Shown here piece by piece: positions 7,859 to 17,060 of a DNA stretch of 64,000 nt (positions are counted from its first letter, which is position 1; every line of letters starts with the position of its first letter). Origin of the DNA: Alcaligenaceae bacterium (GTDB taxonomy: Bacteria > Pseudomonadota > Gammaproteobacteria > Burkholderiales > Burkholderiaceae_B). Where the stretch lies: contig JACCEN010000010.1 in assembly GCA_013416435.1 (NCBI GenBank), positions 1 through 64,000 on the forward strand, read 5' to 3'. The notes below the pieces were generated by a model, which was not told the origin of the DNA, did no database searches, and saw only the letters and a list, made by a program, of their open reading frames with translations. The position numbers were made by a program, and so were the translations under genes.

Positions 7859-8749
7859 ATGTCCCATCGTTTTGATCTTTACACGCTTCAGCTTTTCATT
7901 GCTGTCGTAGAAGAAGGCAGCATTGCAGCCGCGGCCGAGCGCGAGCACATTGCCGCGTCGGCGCTCAGCAAGCGCTTGTCCGAACTGGAGCGGATGCTGG
8001 GAACCGAACTGTTCATCCGGCGCGCGCGAGGCGTCGAAGCCACCAAAGCGGCCCATGCCCTGGCTCGCGGCGCACGAAATCTTCTGCATCACGCCGACGA
8101 CCTCGCCAGCGAACTGGGGGGATATTCCCAAGGAACGCGCGGCCACGTGCGGATAGCGGCCAATCTTTCGTCCATCACGCAGTTCTTGCCTAAGGAGTTG
8201 CAGGCCTTCCTGACGCTATACCCGGATGTGACGGTCGACCTGACCGAGATGGTGAGCACCGAAGTCATCCGGGCGGTCGCCGAAAACACCGCCGACATCG
8301 GCATCTACAGCCAGGCCGACGAACAATACGCGCTCACCACCTTTCCCTATCATGAGGACCGCATGGTGCTGATCGCGCCGCGCGATCATCCACTTGCCTC
8401 CAGGAGATCCGTCGCCTTCCTTGACACGCTGGAATACGACCACGTCGGCATGCACCGGGGCAGCGCCGCCAACAAGCTCTTGGCGCGCGAGGCGATAGCG
8501 GCCAATCGCCAGCTCAAGCTGAAGTTCCAGGTGACCTCGTATGACGCGCTCGTTTCCATGGTCGATGCCGGGCTGGGTATCGGCATCATGCCGGTCAAGG
8601 CGACGGAACTTTATGTCTGTGCGGGCATATGCATCGTTCCGCTCAGTGACGGCTGGGCATCGCGCCAGTTGAAGCTGTGTGTTCGCCCCGCCGAGACGCT
8701 TTCGGCGGCGGCGCGAAGCCTGCTCGACCATTTGGCGGGTCGCGTCTGA
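7859..8749 (+). CDS. LysR-family transcriptional regulator
   Basis: A 296-residue LysR protein with a clear N-terminal helix-turn-helix (DLYTLQLFIAVVEEGSIAAA, SALSKRLSELERMLGTELFI) and an effector domain with MVDAGLGIGIMPVKA. The ATG at 7859 is preceded by GGAAGGCGGC. It lies 58 nt after the SMP-30-like gene, on the same strand, and a 30-bp palindrome follows. By position it is the likely regulator of the surrounding receptor and CoA-linked acid genes, which is inference. Confidence 0.88.
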   Translation: MSHRFDLYTLQLFIAVVEEGSIAAAAEREHIAASALSKRLSELERMLGTELFIRRARGVEATKAAHALARGARNLLHHADDLASELGGYSQGTRGHVRIAANLSSITQFLPKELQAFLTLYPDVTVDLTEMVSTEVIRAVAENTADIGIYSQADEQYALTTFPYHEDRMVLIAPRDHPLASRRSVAFLDTLEYDHVGMHRGSAANKLLAREAIAANRQLKLKFQVTSYDALVSMVDAGLGIGIMPVKATELYVCAGICIVPLSDGWASRQLKLCVRPAETLSAAARSLLDHLAGRV

Positions 8750-8777
8750 CCCTGCTCAGTCTGGGCGTTCCATACCC

Positions 8778-8807
8778 GGGGTCAGACCCCGTACGGGGTC
8801 TGACCCC
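8778..8807. repeat. 30-bp palindrome, single copy, core GTAC
   Basis: Perfect copy of the two-arm palindrome family. It stands alone between a LysR gene (ends 8749) and the start of the HMG-CoA-lyase-like gene, both on the plus strand. Confidence 0.95.
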
Positions 8808-8847
8808 ATCCATCGCGAAACACGATGCCTGCACGAACAAATGGTAA

Positions 8848-8876
8848 TTGTCGCGATGCGTATGGCTGGATACGAT
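8848..8876 (+). promoter_or_regulatory. Possible sigma-70 promoter for the lyase/CoA-transferase block
   Basis: TTGTCG (8848-8853) and TACGAT (8871-8876) are separated by 17 nt. Inside the spacer and -10 is a small dyad CGTAT-N6-ATACG (8859-8874) that could be an operator half-site pair for the preceding LysR. The match is partial. Confidence 0.35.
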
Positions 8877-8930
8877 GCGGCATAGTCATTAAATGCCGGA
8901 TTTTCGACTTCCGGCGAGATGGAGACGCAG

Positions 8931-9869
8931 ATGAACGTGCCAACCAAGGTGGAAGTGATTGAAGTCGGCATGCGGGACGGGCTGCAGATGGAGTCCGATT
9001 TCGTCGACACAGGCACCAAGATCGCGCTGATCAACGGCCTGATGGACGCCGGCGTCCGGCATATCGAGGCGACCTCCTTCGTATCGCCGCGCGCGGTGCC
9101 GCAGCTTGCGGATGCCGCCGACGTCCTGGCGGGCGCCCATCGTCCTTCGGGATCCCGGTTCGCCGTGCTTGCGCCGAACTTGAAAGGAGTCGAACGCGCC
9201 ATCGAAGCCGGAGCCGACGAAATCGTGGTCTTCGTTTCCGCCAGCGAAAGCCATAACCGGAAGAACCTGAATCGCTCCATCGACCGGTCGCTGGACGATA
9301 TCTCCAATATTGCCGCGCAAGTGCAGCATGCCGACATCAAGAAGAAAGGCGCCATCGCCTGCGCGTTCGGTTGCCCCTTCGAGGGCGACATCGAGCTGTC
9401 GGCGCTCATGCGCATCGTCGGGCATTTCCATGCCGTCGGTTTCCGGGCGCTCACGCTGGGCGACACCACCGGCATGGCGACACCCGCGCTCGTGGAGCAC
9501 ACCGTTGCCGCCATCCGCGACGACTACCCCGACATGCGGCTGACGCTGCATTTCCATAACACGCGCGGCATCGGCCTGGCCAATGTCATGACCGGCCTGA
9601 ATGCCGGCATAGACAGCTACGAATCCTCCATAGGCGGGCTGGGCGGCTGTCCGTTCGCGCCCGGCGCCAGCGGCAACATATGCACGGAAGACCTGGTTTA
9701 TCTGTTGAACGAAATGGGTATCGAGACGGGCATCGATCTCGATAAGCTCATCGCCGTCGCCACCCGCATGGAAGCGGTCCTGGGGCGCACCCTCCCCGGT
9801 CAGGTCATGAAGTCGGGCCCCAGGCTGCGCCTGCATGAATACGAAGACGCCGCCTGCGCCACGGGCTGA
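8931..9869 (+). CDS. Hydroxymethylglutaryl-CoA lyase family protein
   Basis: A 312-residue HMGL-like TIM-barrel enzyme. It carries the opening EVGMRDGLQ, the ATSFVSPRAVPQLAD segment, HFHNTRGIGLANV and the catalytic-cysteine loop GGLGGCPFAPGASGN. These enzymes split 3-hydroxy-3-methylglutaryl-CoA or a related 3-hydroxyacyl-CoA into acetyl-CoA and a keto acid. I prefer ATG 8931, which has GGAG six bases upstream, over ATG 8919. It sits 69 nt before a CaiB-type CoA-transferase gene. The pairing suggests activation of a free acid to its CoA thioester followed by cleavage, as in citramalate- or HMG-type routes. Confidence 0.85.
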   Translation: MNVPTKVEVIEVGMRDGLQMESDFVDTGTKIALINGLMDAGVRHIEATSFVSPRAVPQLADAADVLAGAHRPSGSRFAVLAPNLKGVERAIEAGADEIVVFVSASESHNRKNLNRSIDRSLDDISNIAAQVQHADIKKKGAIACAFGCPFEGDIELSALMRIVGHFHAVGFRALTLGDTTGMATPALVEHTVAAIRDDYPDMRLTLHFHNTRGIGLANVMTGLNAGIDSYESSIGGLGGCPFAPGASGNICTEDLVYLLNEMGIETGIDLDKLIAVATRMEAVLGRTLPGQVMKSGPRLRLHEYEDAACATG

Positions 9870-9938
9870 GGCCGTATCCCGCGCCTTCGCCCCTGACCGG
9901 CCGCCCGCAGTCCCCGTCGAACCATAACCTTGAATGCC

Positions 9939-11138
9939 ATGCCTCTTTCCGGAATCCGCGTCCTAGACCTTACCCGTATCATCTCGGGACCTTATTGCAC
10001 GGCCCTGCTGGCCGACCTTGGCGCTGAAGTGCTGAAAATCGAAGCGCCGACCTCGGGGGATCCCGTCCGCGAGCAAGGCGTCATCCGCGACGGAATCAGC
10101 TGGTACTTCGCCAATTACAACCGCAACAAGAAGTCGATCGCCATCGACCTGTACGGAGAAGAAGGCAAGGCGCTGCTGGCTCGCCTCATTCCCACTTGCG
10201 ACGTGGTCGTTGAAAACTTCCGGCCCGGCGTCATGGAGAAGATGGGCTTCGGGCCGGAACGCCTGAAGGCGCTGCGCCCCGACATCATTCATTGCAGCAT
10301 CAACGGCTTCGGCAATACCGGCCCGTACCGCGATCGCCCTGCATTTGATTTCGTGGCGCAGGCCATGAGCGGTTTCATGAGCCTCAACGGCGCCGAGGAC
10401 GACCCGCCGCTGCGGGCGGGCCCACCCATCAGCGACCTCATTGCCGGGCTGCATGGCGCCCTCGGCATCACGTCCGCCTTGCTTCGGCGCGGACAGACCG
10501 GGCGCGGCGACTCGATCAATGTCGGGCTGCTCAACTGCATGGTCAGCATGCTGAGCTTTCATGCGTCCAACTTCCTGGCCAGCGGCGTCGTACCGGCGCG
10601 CAGCGGCAACGATCACGGCATCGTGGCGCCATACGGCCTGTTCCGGACCAGCGACGGCCAAGTCGCCATTGCCCCAAGCAACGACGGCGTCTATCACAAG
10701 CTGCTGGACGCGACCGGCCTCTCCCATGTGCGCGAAATGCCCGAGTTCAGCACCAATGCGGGGCGCATGGAGCGTCGGCACGAAATCAAGGAAATCATCG
10801 AGTCACGCACGCAGACTCAATCCAGCGCATACTGGATACAGCGCCTGAATGAGTTCGGCGTGCCCTGCGGGCCGGTGCTCGGCCTGGCCGAGGTCTTCGA
10901 AGACCCGCAGGTCAAGGACCAGGAGATGGCGATCACCGTCCACCAGCCCGGCCATGGCGACGTGCGCATGCTGGGCTTTCCCATCAAGTTTTCCGAAGCA
11001 CCCTCTTCATGCCGGCTGCCGGCGCCCGAACTGGGCGCGGATACCCAAAGCGTTCTAGAATCCATAGGCGTCAGCGCCGCGGAAATCGAACGCCTGCAAC
11101 AGTCCGGCGTGATTTCCTCCCCCAGCATCAACGTTTAA
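9939..11138 (+). CDS. CaiB/BaiF family (class III) CoA-transferase
   Basis: A 399-residue class III CoA-transferase, which moves CoA from a donor such as succinyl-CoA to a carboxylic acid. Typical parts are LSGIRVLDLTRIISGPYCT, LADLGAEVLKIE, VENFRPGVMEKMGFG, and FDFVAQAMSG, the usual place of the catalytic Asp that forms the anhydride. Its length is standard. Partner genes in the same strand block (lyase upstream, Bug receptor downstream) suggest it activates the imported acid. The substrate cannot be read from sequence alone. Confidence 0.88.
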   Translation: MPLSGIRVLDLTRIISGPYCTALLADLGAEVLKIEAPTSGDPVREQGVIRDGISWYFANYNRNKKSIAIDLYGEEGKALLARLIPTCDVVVENFRPGVMEKMGFGPERLKALRPDIIHCSINGFGNTGPYRDRPAFDFVAQAMSGFMSLNGAEDDPPLRAGPPISDLIAGLHGALGITSALLRRGQTGRGDSINVGLLNCMVSMLSFHASNFLASGVVPARSGNDHGIVAPYGLFRTSDGQVAIAPSNDGVYHKLLDATGLSHVREMPEFSTNAGRMERRHEIKEIIESRTQTQSSAYWIQRLNEFGVPCGPVLGLAEVFEDPQVKDQEMAITVHQPGHGDVRMLGFPIKFSEAPSSCRLPAPELGADTQSVLESIGVSAAEIERLQQSGVISSPSINV

Positions 11139-11169
11139 AAAGCATCTACAACAAATCAGGAGACACGAC

Positions 11170-12132
11170 ATGATACGTAAGCTACTTCTTGCCTTGCTGC
11201 CCCTGGCGTTCGTGACGCCTTCCATGGCGGACACCTATCCGACAAGCCCGATCAACATCATCGCGCCCTTCCCGCCCGGCGGCGGCACCGACAGCATGAC
11301 GCGTCTGGTCAGCAATCATCTGGCGCAATCGACCGGCTGGAACGTGATCGCCGAAAACCGCGCCGGTGCGGGCGGCACCATCGGCATCGCCAGCGCTGCG
11401 CGTGGAACGCCCAACGGCTACCAGCTCGTGATGGGTCAGGTCGACAACCTGGCGGTCGCGCCCTGGCTGTATTCGAACCTGTCCTACGACTCCGTAAAAG
11501 ACTTCGCGCCCATCGTCAACGTGGCCGGCACCTCGGTGGTCATCGTGACCCGCACGGATTCGCCCTATAAAACCTTGCAGGACATGATCAAGGCCGCAAA
11601 AGAGAAACCGGGCAGCATCGACTATGGTTCTCCCGGCGCCGGCACAATCACCCATCTGGCGGCCGTGCTGCTGCAAGAGCAAGCCGGCATCACCTTGCAG
11701 CACGTTCCCTACAAAGGCTCGGCCCCGGCCATGGCCGACCTGCTCAGCGGCCAGGTCCCCATTTTGTTCACCTCCCTGCCCTCCGCCTTCGGCCAGCTGA
11801 AAGCAGGCTCCATCCGCGCGCTCGCGGTCACGTCCAGCAAGCGCAGCGCGATCACGCCCGATGTCCCCACCGTTGCAGAACTGGGCTATAAGGGTTTCGA
11901 TGTCACCGTCTGGTACGGCTTGCTGGCGCCCGCCGGAACGCCGGACGCCATCGTGCAGAAGGTCAATGCAGAGGTCAACAAGATCCTCACCACTGACGAA
12001 ATGAAGAAGGCGATGGGCGCGCAAGGCGCAGAGCCGTTGGGCGGCACCTCCGCCGAGTTCGCGGAAACCATCGCGCGCGATCGTAAAAAATGGGGGCCGA
12101 TCGTCGAGGCGTCCGGCGCCAAGAGCAAGTAA
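11170..12132 (+). CDS. Bug-family periplasmic carboxylate-binding protein
   Basis: A 320-residue TctC/Bug receptor with a Sec signal peptide (MIRKLLLALLPLAFVTPSMA) and mature start DTYPTSPINIIAPFPPGGGT. Family motifs NRAGAGGTIG, YDSVKDFAPI and VPYKGSAPAMADLLSGQV are present. GGAGACACGAC before the ATG gives a good ribosome site. It is the second Bug receptor of this block and differs from the first in leader type (Sec rather than Tat). It lies between the CoA-transferase and a 2-hydroxyacid dehydrogenase, so it probably captures the acid that these enzymes process. Confidence 0.9.
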   Translation: MIRKLLLALLPLAFVTPSMADTYPTSPINIIAPFPPGGGTDSMTRLVSNHLAQSTGWNVIAENRAGAGGTIGIASAARGTPNGYQLVMGQVDNLAVAPWLYSNLSYDSVKDFAPIVNVAGTSVVIVTRTDSPYKTLQDMIKAAKEKPGSIDYGSPGAGTITHLAAVLLQEQAGITLQHVPYKGSAPAMADLLSGQVPILFTSLPSAFGQLKAGSIRALAVTSSKRSAITPDVPTVAELGYKGFDVTVWYGLLAPAGTPDAIVQKVNAEVNKILTTDEMKKAMGAQGAEPLGGTSAEFAETIARDRKKWGPIVEASGAKSK

Positions 12133-12136
12133 GACC

Positions 12137-13090
12137 ATGCGCGTCTATGTCGCCTGCCTTTTTCCCGCTCCGGTGCTGGACTTGTTCGTCCAGCGCTTTG
12201 GCGCGGCCTACAACGACACGGGCGTGGTGCTGGACACGGAAGCGCTCATCGCGAGCGCCCGGGGCATGGACGCGCTGGTGATCACGGTCACCAACCGCAT
12301 CGACAAAGACGTGGCGGCCGCACTGCCCGCGTCCGTCAAGGCGATCTGCACCTATTCGGTCGGTACGGACCACCTCGATCTGGAAGCCCTGCGCGCAAAA
12401 GGGATCGCCGTGTTCAGCACGCCGGATGTGCTCAGCGAGTCCTGCGCCGACACGGCGATGCTGCTGATGCTTGGCGCGGCCCGGCGGGCGATCGAAGGCA
12501 TCGCGCTCGTGCGCGATGGCACATGGACCGGATGGACCCCGCAGCAGTTGATCGGCCACGATGTATGGGGCAAGCGGCTGGGGGTATTGGGCATGGGCCG
12601 CATTGGCCGTGCCATCGCCAAGCGCGCCCTCGGCTTTGGCATGCAGGTCCATTACCACAACAGAAGCCGGCTGGCGCCCGACGCGGAAGCCGGCGCCCAA
12701 TATCACGAGAGCCTGGAATCCCTGGCAAGCCATAGCGATTTCCTCTGCATCGCCTGCCCTGCCAACGACAGCACCCGAGGCATCGTCAATGCGGACATCC
12801 TGGCCCGCCTGCCCGCCCAGGCCATCGTCTGCAATGTGGCGCGCGGCGACATCATTTGCGACGACGACCTGATCCACGCGCTGCAAAGCGGCGCCATCGC
12901 CGCCGCCGGTCTCGACGTGTATGCGGGCGAGCCCGACATCCATCCCGCCTACCGCAGCCTGCCCAATGTGTTCGGCCTGCCGCATATCGGCAGCAGCACC
13001 ATCGGCACGCGCATCGCGATGGGCGAGATGTTGTGCGCGGGCCTGCAGGCCTGGTCCACGGGCGCAAGACCTGCCAATCAGCTGTGCTGA
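12137..13090 (+). CDS. D-isomer-specific 2-hydroxyacid dehydrogenase
   Basis: A 317-residue NAD(P)-dependent dehydrogenase that interconverts a 2-keto acid and a D-2-hydroxy acid. The nucleotide-binding motif LGVLGMGRIGRAIAKRAL is intact, NVARGDIICDDDLIHAL holds the substrate Arg, and the Glu/His catalytic pair occurs in YAGEPDIHP and GLPHIGSSTIGTR. It follows the Bug gene by only 4 nt, so the two are very likely co-translated. Glyoxylate/hydroxypyruvate reductase activity is common in this subgroup but unproven here. Confidence 0.88.
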   Translation: MRVYVACLFPAPVLDLFVQRFGAAYNDTGVVLDTEALIASARGMDALVITVTNRIDKDVAAALPASVKAICTYSVGTDHLDLEALRAKGIAVFSTPDVLSESCADTAMLLMLGAARRAIEGIALVRDGTWTGWTPQQLIGHDVWGKRLGVLGMGRIGRAIAKRALGFGMQVHYHNRSRLAPDAEAGAQYHESLESLASHSDFLCIACPANDSTRGIVNADILARLPAQAIVCNVARGDIICDDDLIHALQSGAIAAAGLDVYAGEPDIHPAYRSLPNVFGLPHIGSSTIGTRIAMGEMLCAGLQAWSTGARPANQLC

Positions 13091-13124
13091 TGCGCGGCGC
13101 ATCTATCCTCTATCAAGGAGCAAC

Positions 13125-14018
13125 ATGAAGAAAATCGGAATGGTCGGCATAGGCATGATGGGGCACGGCATTGCCACCAACGTCAGAAAGGCGGGCTATC
13201 CGCTCGGCGTCCTGGAGCATCCCGGAAACCAGCCCCTGGACGGTCTGCTCGCGCAGGGCGCGGCGGCCTATGGCAGCGCGCGCGAACTGGCCGCCGATTC
13301 CGAGGTCGTCATTCTGTGCGTCACCGGCTCCCCCCAGGTCGAGGCGGTTCTTTGCCAGCCGGATGGGGTGCTCGAAGGGCTGCGCCAAGGCTGCGTCATC
13401 ATTGATTGTTCGACGGCGATTCCGTCGTCCACCTTGCGTATCGCCGGGCAGGTCGCCGAACGGGGCGGCAGGTTCCTGGACGCGCCGATGACGCGCACGC
13501 CCAAAGAGGCGGCCGAGGGCCGCTTGAACCTGCTGGTGGGCGGGGATCGCGCCCTGTTCGACGAAATGCTGCCGCTCTTGCAAAGCTTCGCCGAGAACAT
13601 CACGCACACGGGTCCGGTGGGCTCCGGTCATCGCATGAAGCTGCTGCACAATTTCGTGTCTCTGGGTCAGGTGGCGCTGCTCGGCGAAGCCGCGGCATGC
13701 GCCGCCAGGGCCGACATCGATCCGGCCGTGCTGGTCGAGGTGCTTGCCAAAGGCGGCGGAGGCGGCGCCGCCCTGGAGCGCGTCAAGCCTTATTTGCTGA
13801 ACCGGGATCCGAACGCCTTGCGATTCACGCTCGCCAATGCGAACAAGGACCTGGGATACTACGCCCAGATGGCCCTCGACAGCGAAGCGGCCCATGAAAT
13901 CGCGGACTCGGTGGGCGCCACCTTCAAGCGGCTGGCCGCCGTTGCCCCGGAACGCTATGCGTCCGAACTGGCTTCCCTGCTTAACGAGCTGAGGGGTCAG
14001 ACCCCGCACGGGGTCTGA
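13125..14018 (+). CDS. 3-hydroxyisobutyrate dehydrogenase-like NAD-binding oxidoreductase
   Basis: A 297-residue beta-hydroxyacid dehydrogenase. It has GMVGIGMMGHGIATNVRKAG (Rossmann), the substrate loop DAPMTRTPKEAAEGRLNLLV and the catalytic Lys in SGHRMKLLHNFVSLG. The family includes tartronate semialdehyde reductase and 3-hydroxyisobutyrate dehydrogenase. AAGGAG lies 5 nt before the ATG. The last residues (RGQTPHGV, then TGA) are encoded by an inserted 30-bp palindrome, so the native C-terminus has been replaced. It closes the one-strand catabolic block. Confidence 0.85.
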   Translation: MKKIGMVGIGMMGHGIATNVRKAGYPLGVLEHPGNQPLDGLLAQGAAAYGSARELAADSEVVILCVTGSPQVEAVLCQPDGVLEGLRQGCVIIDCSTAIPSSTLRIAGQVAERGGRFLDAPMTRTPKEAAEGRLNLLVGGDRALFDEMLPLLQSFAENITHTGPVGSGHRMKLLHNFVSLGQVALLGEAAACAARADIDPAVLVEVLAKGGGGGAALERVKPYLLNRDPNALRFTLANANKDLGYYAQMALDSEAAHEIADSVGATFKRLAAVAPERYASELASLLNELRGQTPHGV

Positions 14019-14080
14019 CCCCAAGTCAAGCCCACGTCGGCGACATGCATGAGGTCAGACCCCATTCGGGGTCTGACCCC
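13993..14080. repeat. Two 30-bp palindromes at a convergent gene junction
   Basis: Copies at 13993-14022 (core GCAC) and 14051-14080 (core ATTC; second base changed to A without a partner change). The first lies inside the 3' end of the preceding gene and gives its stop codon. The spacer holds CGACATGCAT. Confidence 0.95.
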
Positions 14081-14092
14081 TGTTGACGGACA

Positions 14093-16126
14093 CTAAAGCG
14101 CGTCCGCCAACCTAACCGCCTGGTCGATCGCCCGCTGCGCATCGAGTTCGCTCGCCTGGTATGCACCGCCGATCACATAGCTGGGCATCCCGCGCGCCAG
14201 CAACTCATCATGAAGATCGCGCTGCGCGTTCTGACCGGTGCACAAAATGACGGTATCCGCTTCAAAGCGCTTCGCTTCACCGTCCACGGTGTAATGCAGC
14301 CCGTCGTCGTCCACCGCATCGTAGCTGACGCCGCCGGTCATCGTGACACCGGCCCTGCGCAGCCTGGATTTCAGAATCCATCCCGTCGATTTGCCCAGGC
14401 TGCGGCCAAAGGAGCTGGGCTTTCTCTGAAACATGTGAATGTGGTGCGAAGGTCTTTCCGGCGCTTCGGGCGCCTGCAAACCGCCAGGCGTGGAGATGGC
14501 CGGATCCACACCCCAGGCTTTGAGGAAAGCGGCGGTATCGAGCGACTCCTGCGGATCGGAAGTCAGGAAATCGGCAACGTCGAAACCAATGCCGCCTGCT
14601 CCCAGGATGGCGACTTTCTCGCCCACTTGGACCCGGCCGGTCAGGACGTCTTGATAAGTGACGACTTTGGGGTGATCGACTCCCGCGAATTCCGGCTTTC
14701 TCGGGGTCACGCCGGTGGCGAGAATCACTGCGTCGTATTTGCCTTGGCTCAGGCGATCGGCGTCCATCGCGGCGGCAAGATGCACCGCCACTCCGGCATG
14801 CTTCAGGGAGATCTCGAAGTATCGCAAAAGCTCGTTGAACTCGCTCTTTCCGGGAATCTTCCTGGCCAGATTGAGCTGGCCGCCCAGCGCATCGGACGCC
14901 TCGAAAAGCGTGATGTCGTGCCCGCGCCTGGCGGCATGAATAGCGAAAGAGAGACCGGCCGGCCCGCCTCCGACGACGGCGTAGCGCCGAGGCCGGTTCG
15001 TGCGGCCGCCGCCGAGCTCAAGCTCGCGCCCGGCTGCGGGATTGACCAGACAGGTCGCTGTACGCTCTGTAAAGATTCTGTCCAGGCAGGCTTGATTGCA
15101 GGCGATACAGGTGTTGATTTCGTCCGTGCGCCCAAGACGGACCTTCTTGGCGAATTCGGGATCGGCCAGGAGCGGGCGGGCCATGGACACCAGGTCCGCC
15201 GCGCCCGATGCCAAGAGCGCCTCGGCGACCTCCGGCATGTTGATCCGGTTGGAGGCCATGACGGGAATCGAAACCGCGTCCTTTACATTGCGTACGGCGT
15301 CCGTCCACGCCGCTCGCGGCACGGAAGCAGCGATCGTGGGAACGGCGGACTCATGCCAGCCGATACCGGTATTGATGACATCGGCGCCGGCCTTTTCGAC
15401 ACGGCGCGCCAGCTCGGCCACTTCCGTCGCGGTCATGCCCTCGTCCACCAGGTCTATCGCCGAGATCCGATAGATGATCATGAAACCAGGGCCGACGCGC
15501 GCCCTGATTGCCTTGACGATTTCAAGAGGAAAGCGGACGCGCCCGTCGAAGTCTCCCCCGAACTCGTCTTCCCGCTTGTTGGTGAGCGGCGCGGTGAACT
15601 CGTTGATGAGATACCCTTCGGAACCCATGATTTCCACCCCGTCGTAGCCGGCTTGCTGCGCCAGCGCCGCCGTATGGGCGAAGTTGGCTATCGCGCTCCA
15701 GACTTCGTCGGTGGCAAGCGGCCTGGGCGCATAGGCGTTGATTCGCGCCTTGTCCGCCGACGGCGAGACGCATTCGCGCACTTTCGCATAGCGGCCCGCG
15801 TGCAGGATTTGCAGGACAATGCGTCCACCGGCCCGGTGTACCGCGGATGTAATGGGCAAGTGCTCATGAAGCTGCGCCTCGCCATTCAAGACGGGCGCGC
15901 CCTCTTCCATCACGCCTTCCGGCGCCGGCGCGCAGCCCCCCGTCAGTATCAGGCCGATTTCGCCGGCAGCCCGGGCGGTGTAGAAAGCCGCCAGGCGCTG
16001 CTGTGGGCGGTCCAGCGTTTCCAGCCGGGTATGCATCGCCCCCATCACCATGCGATTGGGGAGCGTCAGTGCGCCTGCTTGCAGGGGGCTGAGCAGATGA
16101 GGAAATTCTTTGTGCACCGGCATCAT
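14093..16126 (-). CDS. fadH: NADPH-dependent 2,4-dienoyl-CoA reductase-like flavoenzyme
   Basis: A 677-residue Old Yellow Enzyme/FadH-type protein: an N-terminal FMN TIM barrel (about 1-340), a 4Fe-4S site and a C-terminal FAD/NAD(P)H domain (about 380-670). The cluster cysteines follow the FadH spacing C-x2-C-x3-C-x11-C in CIACNQACLDR...TCLVNP. GGGPAGLSFAIHAARRGHD is the FAD dinucleotide motif and ILGAGGIGFDVADFL the NADPH one. Family members reduce 2,4-dienoyl-CoA esters or other enones. Its start overlaps the marR stop by 4 nt, so both are translated together. The true substrate may be a dietary or aromatic enone rather than a fatty acid. Confidence 0.85.
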   Translation of the reverse strand: MMPVHKEFPHLLSPLQAGALTLPNRMVMGAMHTRLETLDRPQQRLAAFYTARAAGEIGLILTGGCAPAPEGVMEEGAPVLNGEAQLHEHLPITSAVHRAGGRIVLQILHAGRYAKVRECVSPSADKARINAYAPRPLATDEVWSAIANFAHTAALAQQAGYDGVEIMGSEGYLINEFTAPLTNKREDEFGGDFDGRVRFPLEIVKAIRARVGPGFMIIYRISAIDLVDEGMTATEVAELARRVEKAGADVINTGIGWHESAVPTIAASVPRAAWTDAVRNVKDAVSIPVMASNRINMPEVAEALLASGAADLVSMARPLLADPEFAKKVRLGRTDEINTCIACNQACLDRIFTERTATCLVNPAAGRELELGGGRTNRPRRYAVVGGGPAGLSFAIHAARRGHDITLFEASDALGGQLNLARKIPGKSEFNELLRYFEISLKHAGVAVHLAAAMDADRLSQGKYDAVILATGVTPRKPEFAGVDHPKVVTYQDVLTGRVQVGEKVAILGAGGIGFDVADFLTSDPQESLDTAAFLKAWGVDPAISTPGGLQAPEAPERPSHHIHMFQRKPSSFGRSLGKSTGWILKSRLRRAGVTMTGGVSYDAVDDDGLHYTVDGEAKRFEADTVILCTGQNAQRDLHDELLARGMPSYVIGGAYQASELDAQRAIDQAVRLADAL

Positions 16127-16572
16127 AATTCCACCTCGCCCAAGTCGTGCTGCAAACGATTCAGGAAGTGCACGAAGGTCACGGAATCGTCGAAACGAAA
16201 ATTCTTCATCGCCTGGGCATAGAACTCGTAGATATGGGGTTGTGCATCATCCCAGAATTGTTTGCCGGCCGGCAGCAGGATCACGACGCGTGCGCGCTTG
16301 TCGGTTTCGTGCGGTACGCGCCGCACGTAAGCGTCGCGCTCCAGCCGCTTCAGGACGCCATCCAGGCTCTGGCGGCTGACGAGCAGATAGTCAGCCAGTT
16401 GCCCGAACGTCATCCCCTGGTCGGCTTGGGGCCGGGCCAAGGCGCCCAGCACCGCCCATTGCACGGTCGTGATGCCCAGTTCTTTGATGGCTTGCCGCTG
16501 CAGCGAGTTGCCCAGCTGAAACAGACGGAAGAAGAGCCGGTTATGGACCTCGGAAACTTGTTTCTGCTTCAA
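16123..16572 (-). CDS. MarR-family transcriptional regulator
   Basis: A 149-residue MarR-type winged-helix protein: dimer helices at both ends and a DNA-binding core with TTVQWAVLGALARP, GQLADYLLVSRQSLDGVLKR and the wing RRVPHETDKRARVVI. The 4-nt overlap with the downstream fadH-like gene indicates a two-gene operon and likely self-regulation with release by the reductase's substrate or product. This regulatory role is inferred. Confidence 0.88.
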   Translation of the reverse strand: MKQKQVSEVHNRLFFRLFQLGNSLQRQAIKELGITTVQWAVLGALARPQADQGMTFGQLADYLLVSRQSLDGVLKRLERDAYVRRVPHETDKRARVVILLPAGKQFWDDAQPHIYEFYAQAMKNFRFDDSVTFVHFLNRLQHDLGEVEL

Positions 16573-16605
16573 TGCTTGTTGACTCCTTGCAGCAATGGAA
16601 TGTGA

Positions 16606-17060
16606 TCAGAAGGCGGTGTCGTCGGGAAACCGCGGGGACCGCTTTTGCAGGAAAGCGTCCATGCCTTCCTTGCCTTCCGGGCTGGCCATGCCGATGAACT
16701 CCATTGCGAGCGATGCATCGAAGATGGGCCCAGCCTGGCGCAGCCAGTTGTTCAGCGCATATTTGGTCCAACGGGTCGCCCCGGGCGCGTTTTCAGCCAG
16801 ACGGGATGCGATTTCCACCGACCGGTGCTCGACTTCGGTATCGTCCAGTGCAAGCGAGATCAGGTTCATGCGCTTAGCCTCCTCGCCGGTGAAGCTTTCC
16901 GCGGTGAGCAGATAGTACTTGGCTTTGGCCATGCCGCACAGCAACGGCCAGATGATGGTGGCATGGTCGCCGGCCGCTACGCCGATCTTAAGATGCCCGT
17001 CAGAGAAACGGGCGTCCTTCGACGCGATCGAGATATCGGCGAGGATGACGTGGTCTTTAC
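16606..17060 (-). pseudogene. Enoyl-CoA hydratase, N-terminal third missing
   Basis: The minus-strand frame (open from 17133) matches the crotonase family only from about [20 protein letters not shown] onwards, through [36 protein letters not shown] and the C-terminal FLQKRSPRFPDD. The first 95 or so residues, including the first oxyanion-hole loop, are absent. The residues predicted before 17055 are unrelated, because there the DNA encodes a hydratase piece on the opposite strand. This is a broken gene created by inversion or recombination. Confidence 0.75.

Noticed and set aside
14210..16222. Long plus-strand open frame opposite fadH
   Set aside because: It is a GC-rich shadow frame with no recognisable domain; the minus strand has full FadH motifs.
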